From positions 1-31,834 of the forward strand of contig CAYJGF010000025.1 of NCBI GenBank assembly GCA_964369965.1: a stretch of 31,834 nt of DNA, in the 5' to 3' direction. Position numbers and translations under genes: made by a program. The notes below the pieces were generated by a model, which searched no databases, was not told the origin of the DNA, and was given only the letters and a program-made list of their open reading frames with translations. Source of the DNA: CAYJBH01 sp964369965. Its GTDB lineage: Bacteria; Bacillota; Clostridia; Oscillospirales; Ruminococcaceae. This document shows positions 14,502 through 23,946 of this stretch, in pieces; the first letter of the stretch is position 1, and each line of letters opens with the position of its first letter.

Positions 14502-17147
14502 ATGAATAATAATTTTTTTACATCAGGTGATTTCGAGATTGACGAAATTCGCCGTGAGGTTTTATGCTCAAAAACAAATTCCGACAACTATACTCGTCGC
14601 CGCGCCTTTGTCAAATACTGGATAGCGGCGATGCAACAACAGGGGGTAAACGCCGAATCGTTGCTCGATATAATGATATACAATCTTGAATTCACCCCAC
14701 CGAGCGAGTGCTACGACAGGATAGACCGTGCCTTTGCACGGTGCGAAACACTCCAAAAGGAGCTGTCAAACGGCAATGCCGAAAAGGCTTTTGCGAGCGG
14801 ATCGACGCAGGAACCACTCCTTGATTGCACTAATGCCGAAAACTGGTGTTTCTTCCAAAAAAACCTCTCCCATACCGCAAGTAACCCCGATTTGGGACCA
14901 CAACAGGGGGTGGAGGATTGGAAGTTCCCCGCAGGTGTTGCGTGGGAGGCATCCCCATTAGTGCACGGCGACAGAATTTATGTCGCCTCACCCGGTGCAC
15001 GCGGGGTCATGTTGCTGTTAAATGCCGAGACGGGCGAGCTTATAAAGCGCATCAAACGGCAGATTAAAGAGCCTAAGATTGAAAACTATGACAACCCCGG
15101 TGTTCCGTCGGCACCGGTCATCAACGACAGTGAGGACTTCTATGTCTATGAAGGTCCGGCAATTGCCTCCACCCCTGCGTTAAACGGCGGTGAGATTGCA
15201 CTGCGGCAGATGGGCTCGCGCGGTAATCCAGGGCCGTCAAAATCGGTCATATTTTACGACCTTGAAAAGGAGGAGATCACAAGGAGCATCGTGGTCGGCC
15301 ATGTCGACTATCGTGCGCTCTATGCCCCACTGTGCTACGACGGTGACGAGGTTATCGTGCCTTATGCCATCCATGATATTGAACAACTTCCGCCCGTTCA
15401 TCATTGCTATGACCGGGTGCGGTGTTACGGCGCGAGGGAGGGTGAGCTTAGGTGGGAGTTCATTACCGGCACCACCGTCTGCGAGCCTATAGTGGATGAG
15501 GACAATGTCTATGTAGCGACTATCAACGGCGAGCTTTTCTGTATAGCACGAAAAGAGGATAAAAACAACACCAACGGTCGGCTCCGCTGGGTGTATCGTG
15601 CCGACGGCGGGATATATTCCAAGCTCTGTGCCGACCGGGACAGCGTCTATTTCGGCACGGCAAACGGCGTTATCTGCCGTGTCGATAAAAAAAATGGGCT
15701 TGCTGTATATGAAACCAAGACAGAAAGTCCGTCCGTCTTTACCCCAAGGCTTTTCAGCGAACCTTTTGTAAAGGGAGACCGAGTCTTTATCGGGAGTGCA
15801 AACGGGAACTTTTATGTTCTCGATAAAAATAACGGCGAAGTGATATTTTCTCACGAGTGCGACGACTGGATAAGGAGTGCACCGGTGAGCGACGGCGATA
15901 TCTGTTATGTTGCCACCTTTAACGGGACCGTATACCGCTTTGACCTCTCGGGCGATATTAAGATGACCTGGTCGAGGTCGTTCGGGGAACACGCGGTCGT
16001 GTCGGCACTAAAAATGTCGGGTAGAAAACTTGTTTATACCGACTGTGATTTGTGTGTCATCATGGTGAACGAGCAGGGCGAACAGCTGGCGAAGCACACC
16101 CTTTTGCAGTCTACCACCATCGACGGGCACAGGATATTTTTTGATCAGATTCTGGGTGGCACCTACTATCAATCCAAGTTGGTTGCGGCGGATGGTGTCG
16201 TCTATGCAGGCTCTGCCATGAGGACATTACATGCGCTCGATGCCGTGAGTGGAAAAGAGTATTGGCGCGCCGAACTGACAGGTCCACTGTCCGCCGCCGT
16301 CGCGATATACGAGGGAAAACTCTATGTAGGGCAACAGGGCGGAGACGACAGTTTTTACTGTCTTGACGCTAAAACCGGCGGTGTGATATGGAAACAGGCG
16401 GTCGGTTGGGTTTGGGGTTCCGCCATGGTGGCGGACAATCGTGTGTTCCTCCCGGGTATTGACGGCTATGCCTACTGTCTGTGTGCCGAGACCGGCGCGA
16501 TACTCTGGCGGGTGAGGACCTCAAAATCCACCTGCACCGAGCCCTTTGTGGACGGCGAGCATGTGTATTTCGGCGGTTGGGACAGGTTCCTTTATAAAAT
16601 AAATGTTAAGACCGGCGATATTGTCTGGCGACTGTTTTTAAATGCCGGCGCTGACTCCGGTGCTGCAACCATCGTAGGCGACAGAATTTTCCTCCCCACC
16701 GGTGGGAGCAGGGCTTATCGTTGCCTCGACAAACACACGGCCGAAATACTCTGGGAATATCATTTTGACAATATTGCAAACTTCAACTCCTCCTCCGCCT
16801 ACAGTGATGGGGTGGTGTTTATCGCCATACAGCACGGTGACATGATGAAAAGCGGTGTCACCCTTGCTCCATTGATAATCGCACTGAACGCCGAGACGGG
16901 TAAAGAGATATGGAGGACGCCTGGCGGCAGTCTCACCGGCAGTATAAACGACAAAAAGTCGGTCTACTTTGGCTCCAGCTCCTCTCCCTTTATTACGTCG
17001 GTGTCGATAAAAGACTATTCAAACGGTGCGCCGAAAATACAGTGGCGTTACCGCTACAGCGGAAGAATGGAAGAATCCTGCCCCGCCATCTACGCTGGAC
17101 GGCTGTATGCCTACACCACCGACGGATATATTCATTGTATAAAATAG
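14502..17147 (+). CDS. Large cytosolic PQQ-like beta-propeller protein (first copy)
   Basis: The 881-residue protein has a helical N-terminal domain (~1-95, FVKYWIAAMQQQGVNAESLL) and then about 15-16 PQQ-like repeats from ~145 to the end, each of the form (x)AxxxxGxxYxGxxDGxxYxLDAxTGxxxW. This is enough for two seven- or eight-bladed propellers. There is no signal peptide, which is unusual because PQQ enzymes act outside the membrane, and I see no proof of PQQ binding. Blocks nearly identical in the second copy (23947-26532) cluster in the second propeller: GWVWGSAM (G635-M642), STCTE, FGGWD, QQGGDD and SSPFIT. They suggest a conserved ligand or active site there. The gene sits between permease and mannosidase genes in one operon. 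Function unknown; a glycan-binding, glycan-cleaving or scaffold role is only inference. Confidence 0.85.
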   Translation: MNNNFFTSGDFEIDEIRREVLCSKTNSDNYTRRRAFVKYWIAAMQQQGVNAESLLDIMIYNLEFTPPSECYDRIDRAFARCETLQKELSNGNAEKAFASGSTQEPLLDCTNAENWCFFQKNLSHTASNPDLGPQQGVEDWKFPAGVAWEASPLVHGDRIYVASPGARGVMLLLNAETGELIKRIKRQIKEPKIENYDNPGVPSAPVINDSEDFYVYEGPAIASTPALNGGEIALRQMGSRGNPGPSKSVIFYDLEKEEITRSIVVGHVDYRALYAPLCYDGDEVIVPYAIHDIEQLPPVHHCYDRVRCYGAREGELRWEFITGTTVCEPIVDEDNVYVATINGELFCIARKEDKNNTNGRLRWVYRADGGIYSKLCADRDSVYFGTANGVICRVDKKNGLAVYETKTESPSVFTPRLFSEPFVKGDRVFIGSANGNFYVLDKNNGEVIFSHECDDWIRSAPVSDGDICYVATFNGTVYRFDLSGDIKMTWSRSFGEHAVVSALKMSGRKLVYTDCDLCVIMVNEQGEQLAKHTLLQSTTIDGHRIFFDQILGGTYYQSKLVAADGVVYAGSAMRTLHALDAVSGKEYWRAELTGPLSAAVAIYEGKLYVGQQGGDDSFYCLDAKTGGVIWKQAVGWVWGSAMVADNRVFLPGIDGYAYCLCAETGAILWRVRTSKSTCTEPFVDGEHVYFGGWDRFLYKINVKTGDIVWRLFLNAGADSGAATIVGDRIFLPTGGSRAYRCLDKHTAEILWEYHFDNIANFNSSSAYSDGVVFIAIQHGDMMKSGVTLAPLIIALNAETGKEIWRTPGGSLTGSINDKKSVYFGSSSSPFITSVSIKDYSNGAPKIQWRYRYSGRMEESCPAIYAGRLYAYTTDGYIHCIK

Positions 17148-17156
17148 GAGAAAAAC

Positions 17157-20100
17157 ATGCCGTTCAATAAAATCACCTTAAACGATACCCCCTACTGTAA
17201 ACCAATACTTTTACAGCGCGCACGGGAATTTTCTGAAAAATTATACGCTGGATACTACACCGAGATATCGGTGCTCAAGGCGACGGCGTACATAAGCCCG
17301 GAACCGCTCGAGTTTAAGCGACGTTTTGAGGGCGAGAGGAGAGAGATAGCCCTCGGCGAGAGCTGGGGCAGGCTGTGGGACTGTGCATGGTTTTTGTTTG
17401 AAACAAAGATACCGAGCGAATATCAGGGTAGCGATAAACTCTGCTTTCGCGTCGATTTGAGCGGTGAGGGGCTTGTCTTTGACGAGGAAAAAGGCGCACT
17501 GCTTGGGCTGACCAACGGCAGTGTAGTGCCGGGTGGTCAGGGCATAACCGGCAAGAAAATCATCCCTCTTGACTACTGTCGGAGGGACGGTGACAGGGTC
17601 TTTGTCTGGGTCGATGCCGGATGCAACGACATGTTCGGCACACTACCCGATAACGGGACACTTTCAGAGGCGCATCTGGTGGAGCTAAATCCACTACTGC
17701 GCGACTTTTACTATGATTTTTTGACCCTGTTCCAGGCATATAACTATCTTGACAAGAACTCACCGAGGGCAAACTCCATCCTCTTTGCACTGAATAACGC
17801 TATAGACTTGTTACATGATTATGGTGACGAGGAACTAATCGCCGCGAGGGCATTGTTGAAACCGGAGCTTGAAAAAAGAGGAGGCGATCCCACCCTAGAA
17901 ATTTATGCAATAGGTCACGCGCACATGGACCTCGCATGGCTTTGGCCTATACGTGAGACCAAGAGGAAAGGGGCACGAACGCTTGCGACCGCCCTGCACC
18001 TTATGGACAAATACCCCGACTATCGCTTTTGTTGCAGTCAACCGCAGCTGTTTTTATGGGTAAAAGAAAACTTTCCCAAGCTCTACGAGCGCGTCAAGGA
18101 GCGCATAAAGGACAAGCGGTTGGAGGTTGTCGGCGCAATGTGGGTGGAGGCGGACACCAACCTCGCCGGAGGTGAAGCACTTATACGGCAGATAATGTAC
18201 GGCAAAGAGTTTTATAAAGAGGAGTTCGGTTTGGAGGTGGACAACCTCTGGTTGCCGGATGTGTTCGGATATTCAGCCTCACTACCGCAGATACTCTCAA
18301 AATGCGATGTCCCCTATTTTATAACACAAAAACTCTCCTGGTCGCGCCACAACGAATTCCCCTATCACACATTTATATGGGAGGGTAACGACGGCTCGAG
18401 TGTCCTTAGCCACATGTTGCCGGAGAGCCTTTATAACGGCAGGGCGACCACCGAGAGCATACGAACGATAGAGACAAACGACCGTGAAAGCGGGCTCATG
18501 AAACGCTCACTCATGGCGTTTGGGATCGGCAACGGCGGCGGCGGACCGAGTGCGCGCCATCTTGAAAGCCTGGACAGGATTAAAAATTTAGAGGGGTTTT
18601 CACCGGTCAAACAGGAGTTCATAGGGACGTTTTTAAAGGATTTACAGGGCGATATCGAGGAAAAAAGATTTATCCCGAGAGCTTGGCAGGGAGAGCTGTA
18701 CCTCGAATTCCACCGCGGAACCTACACCTCGCAGGCGAAGACAAAATACTACAATCGAAAGATGCAAACAGCACTTCGTGAGCTGGAATATGCCGCAACG
18801 CTCGCCATGAACTTTGCGGACAAACAATACCCTCAACAGGAGATTGAAGAGATATGGAAAGAGGTGCTGCTGTATCAATTCCACGATATCCTCCCCGGCT
18901 CGTCCATACAAAGGGTTTATGCCGAGTGTATCGAGCGTTATAAACTACTGTTACAGCGCACTGAGGAAATGACACGCGATTGTTACTCATCGCTGTGCAA
19001 AGCCGGAACAAGTGCACTGTTCAACTCGCTTTCGTTCCCAAGAACCACCGTTGTCAAACAAAACGAAAAGGAGTGTCTCCTCGACATACCTGCATTCTCG
19101 GCGGTCACACTCAACGGGGCAAAATCGGCAGATAAATCCGCGCTCGTCGCCGAGAAAAACCGCCTTGAAAACGATGTGCTACATGTGCTGTTCAATGACG
19201 ACGCGAGCATACATTCCGTGACACTCAAGGACGGCAAACAGGAGTTTTTGCCGTCGGGGCATTCGGCGAACGAGCTGTGTATCTACGAGGACGACGGCAA
19301 CGCGTGGGAGGTGAACGTATATTACGATCGACAGACCCCGAAGCGCTTCACCCTCACAGACAGTAAATTCTACACCACCGAAACGGCGGCGGTAATGGAG
19401 AACAGGTACAAATGCAACCTCTCCACCCTCGTCCAGACGGTGACACTCTGTGCCGGCAAGGGATATATAAGGTTCGACACCACCGTCGACTGGCATGAGA
19501 CAAATAAGATGTTGCGGACTTCATTCCCGGTAGATGCCAAAAGTGATTATGCCGTCTGCAACATACAGTTTGGCAATATAGACCGCCCGACCGTGCGCGG
19601 CAATAACCTCGACGCGGCGATGTTCGAGGTACCGGTGCAAAAATGGGTTGACATTTCCGACGACCGCAGGGGTGCCGCACTTATAAATGACTCCAAACAC
19701 GGATACAAGGTGCAGGGGAATGTCATGGACCTCAACCTACTCAGAAGTTCCATGTACCCCGGTGTCGATGCAGATAAGGACACACACGAGTTTATGTACG
19801 CATACTATCCACATCTCGGGGACGAGATTTCGGGCGGCGTGGAAAAGGTCGCCGTCGAGCTGAACACCGACACAACGGTGGTAATAGGTTCCGCCGACAA
19901 CGACTGCTTTGAATCGCTGATAAAGTATCTCGACGACGGTGTCATGGTCGAGGCTGTCAAAAAAAACCAAAAAGGTGACGACACTGTAATCCGGCTCTAT
20001 GAATGTGAGGGCAGACACAGAACAACCGAGATAAAGCTGCACTCGATGTTCGGCAACGTATACGAGAGCAACATGACGGAGCGGGAGCGGACAGACCTAA

Positions 20101-20180
20101 ACATCTGTAATGACAAAATAACGTTAACCTTTACCCCATTTGAGGTGAAAACGATTATCTTGTCTAAACGAAAGGAATAG
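17157..20180 (+). CDS. GH38-family alpha-mannosidase (first copy)
   Basis: The 1007-residue retaining glycosidase, predicted to remove alpha-mannosyl residues, has an N-terminal beta domain (1-~245), the GH38 catalytic barrel and the usual C-terminal beta domains. The zinc site is HAHMDLAW (H256, D258), with H576 in QFHDILPGS. The catalytic nucleophile is D368 in WLPDVFGYSA, which also binds zinc. YLEFHRGTYTSQ is a further family block. There is no signal peptide, so it acts in the cytosol on imported oligosaccharide. ATG 17157 follows TAGGAG. It is 9 bases after the propeller gene and 3 bases before the sulfatase gene, which suggests the three products act together. Linkage specificity cannot be told from sequence. 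Confidence 0.93.
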   Translation: MPFNKITLNDTPYCKPILLQRAREFSEKLYAGYYTEISVLKATAYISPEPLEFKRRFEGERREIALGESWGRLWDCAWFLFETKIPSEYQGSDKLCFRVDLSGEGLVFDEEKGALLGLTNGSVVPGGQGITGKKIIPLDYCRRDGDRVFVWVDAGCNDMFGTLPDNGTLSEAHLVELNPLLRDFYYDFLTLFQAYNYLDKNSPRANSILFALNNAIDLLHDYGDEELIAARALLKPELEKRGGDPTLEIYAIGHAHMDLAWLWPIRETKRKGARTLATALHLMDKYPDYRFCCSQPQLFLWVKENFPKLYERVKERIKDKRLEVVGAMWVEADTNLAGGEALIRQIMYGKEFYKEEFGLEVDNLWLPDVFGYSASLPQILSKCDVPYFITQKLSWSRHNEFPYHTFIWEGNDGSSVLSHMLPESLYNGRATTESIRTIETNDRESGLMKRSLMAFGIGNGGGGPSARHLESLDRIKNLEGFSPVKQEFIGTFLKDLQGDIEEKRFIPRAWQGELYLEFHRGTYTSQAKTKYYNRKMQTALRELEYAATLAMNFADKQYPQQEIEEIWKEVLLYQFHDILPGSSIQRVYAECIERYKLLLQRTEEMTRDCYSSLCKAGTSALFNSLSFPRTTVVKQNEKECLLDIPAFSAVTLNGAKSADKSALVAEKNRLENDVLHVLFNDDASIHSVTLKDGKQEFLPSGHSANELCIYEDDGNAWEVNVYYDRQTPKRFTLTDSKFYTTETAAVMENRYKCNLSTLVQTVTLCAGKGYIRFDTTVDWHETNKMLRTSFPVDAKSDYAVCNIQFGNIDRPTVRGNNLDAAMFEVPVQKWVDISDDRRGAALINDSKHGYKVQGNVMDLNLLRSSMYPGVDADKDTHEFMYAYYPHLGDEISGGVEKVAVELNTDTTVVIGSADNDCFESLIKYLDDGVMVEAVKKNQKGDDTVIRLYECEGRHRTTEIKLHSMFGNVYESNMTERERTDLNICNDKITLTFTPFEVKTIILSKRKE

Positions 20181-20183
20181 TTT

Positions 20184-21674
20184 ATGAAAACCGTATTAAT
20201 ACTTCTCGACACGGTTCGCCTTGACATGCTCGAAGCGTACAACCCTGATACCTGGGTAAAAACGCCGAACATAAAGCGACTTGCCGAGCGCAGTGTCCGC
20301 TTCGACAACCATTATATCGGCTCTGCGCCCTGTATGCCGGCGCGTCGCGATCTTTTCACCGGGAAGCTCAATTTTTTGGAGCGCGGCTGGGGTCCTGTCG
20401 AACCGTTCGACATCACACTGCCCGGTGTGCTCCGAGAAAACGGTGTATTCACCCACATGATAACCGACCACCATCACTATTTTGAGGTCGGTGGTGAGGG
20501 GTACTGTCAAGCATTCAATACATGGGATTTTGTCCGTGGGCAGGGGTTCGACCGACACGGCTCATTTGTGAACTTTGAGCGGGACGAGGAGCAATTCTAC
20601 GGTGTAATGAACGACCAATATCTTGCGAATAGAAAACATTTTAAAGGCAAGGAGGAGCTGTATCCCAGCTCTCGAGTTTTCGCCAACGCCTGTGACTGGT
20701 TAAACGACAACTATAACTCTGACAACTGGATGCTGTGGTTAGAGGCTTTCGACCCGCATGAGCCGTTCGATGCTACCAAGGAATACACCGACCTGTACGA
20801 CAAAGGGTATGACGGACCGACCTATATCTGGCAAAGCAGTATTCGTCCTGAAAACGACGACAAGATGCTCCCCCACATTGTACGCAACTATGCCGCCACC
20901 CTCACCATGGTGGACGCATGGCTGGGCAAACTACTCGACAAGTTCGACGAACTGAACATGTGGGACGACACCACCATAATATTTACCACCGACCACGGCA
21001 CCATGCTGGGTGAACATAATTGGTTCACAAAGAATATTATGCCGACTTATAACGAAATTGCGCACATTCCACTCCTCATACACTTTCCCAAGGACGAAGG
21101 AACCGGCATCGTGCGGCAGGAAATAACACAAAACATCGACGTCATGCCGACGCTTTTGGAGCAATATGACATAACGCCGAGTGAGCAGTTAAAGGATAGA
21201 ATGACCGGAGTGAGTCTTAATCGCTCGATAGAACAAGCTCCGTTTGAGACGAGGGATGCCTGCCTGTACGGTTGGTACGGAAAGCAGGTGAACATGTTCG
21301 ACGGACGCTACACATATCTCCGCGCACCGGCAAGGGAGGATAACGAGCCTTGCAACATGTACTGCGCAATCCCGTGCGGACTCAATCTCTATCTCGGCAA
21401 CAAGGTTGCACAGGATATCGAGTTCGGAAGATTTTTGCCCTACACCGACTATCCGGTCTACAAAATCCCCTACCGCACCCACAATATAAGGTGGGATATC
21501 CTGTCCGACGACGCCAAGATAACGCGGCTGTTCGACCTTGAAAACGACCCCGGGCAGATGAACAACATCGCCGGTGGCGAGGAGGAGCGGCGAGCAAAGG
21601 ATAAGATGCGGGAACTTTTGCAAAAGAACTCAGCACCGAGCGACCAGTATGAACGGCTCGGATTTACTGACTAA
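20184..21674 (+). CDS. S1-type sulfatase, cytosolic (first copy)
   Basis: This 496-residue arylsulfatase-superfamily enzyme would release sulfate from a sugar. LILLDTVRLDM opens the fold with the first metal-binding aspartate. APCMPARRDLFTG holds C50 in C-x-P-x-R, the site made into formylglycine by an anaerobic maturase that is not in this window. TTDHGTMLGEH (D270, H271) supplies the second half of the calcium site. It has the full usual length and no signal peptide, unlike most characterised gut-bacterial sulfatases, so desulfation would be intracellular. AAAGGAA overlaps the end of the mannosidase gene. The last 11 bases overlap the end of the opposite-strand regulator, and no terminator fits between them. 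Confidence 0.92.
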   Translation: MKTVLILLDTVRLDMLEAYNPDTWVKTPNIKRLAERSVRFDNHYIGSAPCMPARRDLFTGKLNFLERGWGPVEPFDITLPGVLRENGVFTHMITDHHHYFEVGGEGYCQAFNTWDFVRGQGFDRHGSFVNFERDEEQFYGVMNDQYLANRKHFKGKEELYPSSRVFANACDWLNDNYNSDNWMLWLEAFDPHEPFDATKEYTDLYDKGYDGPTYIWQSSIRPENDDKMLPHIVRNYAATLTMVDAWLGKLLDKFDELNMWDDTTIIFTTDHGTMLGEHNWFTKNIMPTYNEIAHIPLLIHFPKDEGTGIVRQEITQNIDVMPTLLEQYDITPSEQLKDRMTGVSLNRSIEQAPFETRDACLYGWYGKQVNMFDGRYTYLRAPAREDNEPCNMYCAIPCGLNLYLGNKVAQDIEFGRFLPYTDYPVYKIPYRTHNIRWDILSDDAKITRLFDLENDPGQMNNIAGGEEERRAKDKMRELLQKNSAPSDQYERLGFTD

Positions 21675-23931
21675 TATACTTTTCTCGGTATTGGGCTGCG
21701 GTCATGTTGTGTTGTGCTCTGAACTTTCTGTTAAAGTTGGAGTAGTCGACAAAGCCGCAGCTCTCCACTATCTCCTTGATAGTTCCTTCCTCGCTTACAA
21801 GGCGCTTTTCGACGAGCTCCATTCTCGTCGAGTTCACATGTCTCATCAGCGAGACACCGGAGGTTTGCTTGAAAAATGTTGTTATATAGGACGGGTTGAG
21901 GTCAAATCTGTCGGCTATAAGATTTAAACTCAACATATTATCACAGAGATTTTCCTCCACAAAAGACAAAATATCCTCATAAAGCTCATCGGCATGTTCA
22001 CTTTTTAGCGATGATGTCATCCTGCAAAGCTCACTCACCACCGTAATTAATTCCTGAATAAGCTCCTTTTTGAGAGAGTATCTACGGTGCGATATTTCTC
22101 GAATTTTTGTCTCCAGTTCCCAAAAAGCGCGCTCTGTTGCGAGTTTGAGACAGATATTCATTATATGTGATGTAACACTGCTGACATATGTGTTGACATA
22201 ATTTATCCCGAGCTGTGAAAGTTTTTCATTTTCCAAAACGGTGTATATTATTTTTTTCGCCTCCTCCTCGTCACATTTTACGAGGACGGTTTCCAGCCTG
22301 TTCAGTTCCGATAAAGGTATGCTCATGGTCTCGCTGTTTTGCTCAAAACGCTCAATATCCTCGTTATAAAAAAGAATTCGCTCCTCCTTTGACAGGAATG
22401 TGTACTGCAACGACTTGTGAGCCTGTTCATATCGCGTCGCCAACTCGACAATCTCCTGCGTGGGGCGTGATACACCGACATTTATGTTCAAATCATAAAC
22501 CCTTTTGATGACCTCGCAATAGGAGTGGTAGAGCCTTGATATCGTCTGTTCAAAACCGACACCACTATCCCCAAAGCTGAGCAGTGCTAAAATCCTGTCT
22601 TCAAACTCACGATCCTGTGTTATGATGACACAATTCTCCTCCCTTGTCAGCTCCTCGATTATGTTATTTATGCCGTAATAGATATAGTAGTTATCACGGC
22701 TGGAGTGCTTGCCGAGTATGGAATAATCACACAGCTCAATGAGCAGGACACAGTAGTTGTTGTGGACGAGAAAGTCGGAAAGAAAGGTCGAGGGGTGTTG
22801 CATATTGTTAAAAGCCTCACCACCGTTAAATACAATGTCTTTAACGACATACTGTCTGATGATATAAAACTGGCTGTGGGTGAGCTCCTCTCGCAGACCC
22901 TTGTGATAATGCTCCTCCAGCAACAGGAATATATTTTCCTGCTTTCTTTTGTTGACCTTTGAATTGGAGAGTAACGACAGATACCTCTCGATGGAGGCAA
23001 AGTTGAGGCGCAACAGCATGGAGGCAACAAAGATACAAGCGACCTCAAACAGCACAATCAACATAAAAAAGCCGACATAAAGCTCCCTCACATCGCCGTA
23101 AAAAACCTCGTTGTCGAACAACCAGGCGTATGTTATGTTTCTCGACACGTCGGAACGCATCATGTAGACTGAGTTATCGCTTGAAAAACCGAGCTCATCT
23201 GTGAGGGTGTTGTATGGCACGTTCGGCATAAGCTCCATCTCCTCGTTCTGCTCTGTGGAGAATATAAGCTCGCCGTTATCGTAGAGGAAAAAATTAGCGT
23301 TTGAGGACTTGGTGATGGGGTTGACAAGCTCTGAAATGGTGTTGAAGTTTAGCATGAACATCGCCGCCATGTTGGGAGAGGAACTCTGCACCGGCAGTAA
23401 CACTTTTGAGAGAATTATCGTGTTTGGGGTGCTTGAAAAGTTGTCAATGACATAAAACGACAGCACATCATCACTGCCTTTGAGAAGAAAGTCGGTCGGC
23501 TCCTCGGTATCGCCGATTACATCGCTGAAAAATTCGCTTACAAAATAATCGGTGTTGTATTCCCCGAGCGAGGAGTAGGAGTAACTCCCATGTTTGAGCG
23601 GAATTATGGCTACGTTTTCATAACTTCGATTTGAGGCTAAAAGGTTTTTCAGCTCGGTCACGACATGTTCTCGGTCATAGTCAGAAAAGATTATATCCTT
23701 GCCTATGAGCTCACTTCGATACATGAAAAGAGCGTCGTTAATCATATCGCTGACGACGCTGTCGACCACCGCAATCGATTGCTCCACCTGGAATATATTC
23801 CCCTGCATAATGTCCTGTTCTCGTTCACTGACATAGAGAATGAATACAGCAATGGAAATAATGGTGGTCAACAGTGACACCACAACGATATTGACGAAAA
23901 GTTGCTTATTGTGTTTTTGTCGTAGGCTCAA
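21664..23931 (-). CDS. Membrane-anchored AraC-type sensor-regulator
   Basis: The 755-residue regulator has a membrane helix at ~11-34 (NIVVVSLLTTIISIAVFILY), an extracellular sensor of ~250 residues (possibly dCache-like), a second helix at ~286-308 (FFMLIVLFEVACIFVASMLL), a long cytosolic linker and a C-terminal AraC DNA-binding domain (~655-755; LNLIADRFDLNPSYITTFFK, then VESCGFVDYSNFNRKFR). This layout is common in Bacillota carbohydrate clusters, where the outside domain senses a sugar or the loaded binding protein. The start is TTG 23931 with GGGGGAAG just upstream; the next Met (residue 42) would remove the first helix. It lies 15 bases after the second propeller gene and probably controls this operon and the divergent sulfatase/mannosidase operon. 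Confidence 0.9.
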   Translation of the reverse strand: MSLRQKHNKQLFVNIVVVSLLTTIISIAVFILYVSEREQDIMQGNIFQVEQSIAVVDSVVSDMINDALFMYRSELIGKDIIFSDYDREHVVTELKNLLASNRSYENVAIIPLKHGSYSYSSLGEYNTDYFVSEFFSDVIGDTEEPTDFLLKGSDDVLSFYVIDNFSSTPNTIILSKVLLPVQSSSPNMAAMFMLNFNTISELVNPITKSSNANFFLYDNGELIFSTEQNEEMELMPNVPYNTLTDELGFSSDNSVYMMRSDVSRNITYAWLFDNEVFYGDVRELYVGFFMLIVLFEVACIFVASMLLRLNFASIERYLSLLSNSKVNKRKQENIFLLLEEHYHKGLREELTHSQFYIIRQYVVKDIVFNGGEAFNNMQHPSTFLSDFLVHNNYCVLLIELCDYSILGKHSSRDNYYIYYGINNIIEELTREENCVIITQDREFEDRILALLSFGDSGVGFEQTISRLYHSYCEVIKRVYDLNINVGVSRPTQEIVELATRYEQAHKSLQYTFLSKEERILFYNEDIERFEQNSETMSIPLSELNRLETVLVKCDEEEAKKIIYTVLENEKLSQLGINYVNTYVSSVTSHIMNICLKLATERAFWELETKIREISHRRYSLKKELIQELITVVSELCRMTSSLKSEHADELYEDILSFVEENLCDNMLSLNLIADRFDLNPSYITTFFKQTSGVSLMRHVNSTRMELVEKRLVSEEGTIKEIVESCGFVDYSNFNRKFRAQHNMTAAQYREKYISQ

Positions 23932-23946
23932 TCTTCCCCCGATTTG

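Noticed and set aside
15237..15992. 251-codon minus-strand open frame
   Set aside because: Antisense to the first propeller gene, whose repeats are clear; produced by biased third positions.
14502..17147. PQQ-dependent dehydrogenase activity of the propeller proteins
   Set aside because: No signal peptide, no recognisable PQQ/calcium ligands and no quinone partner; only the repeat fold is supported.
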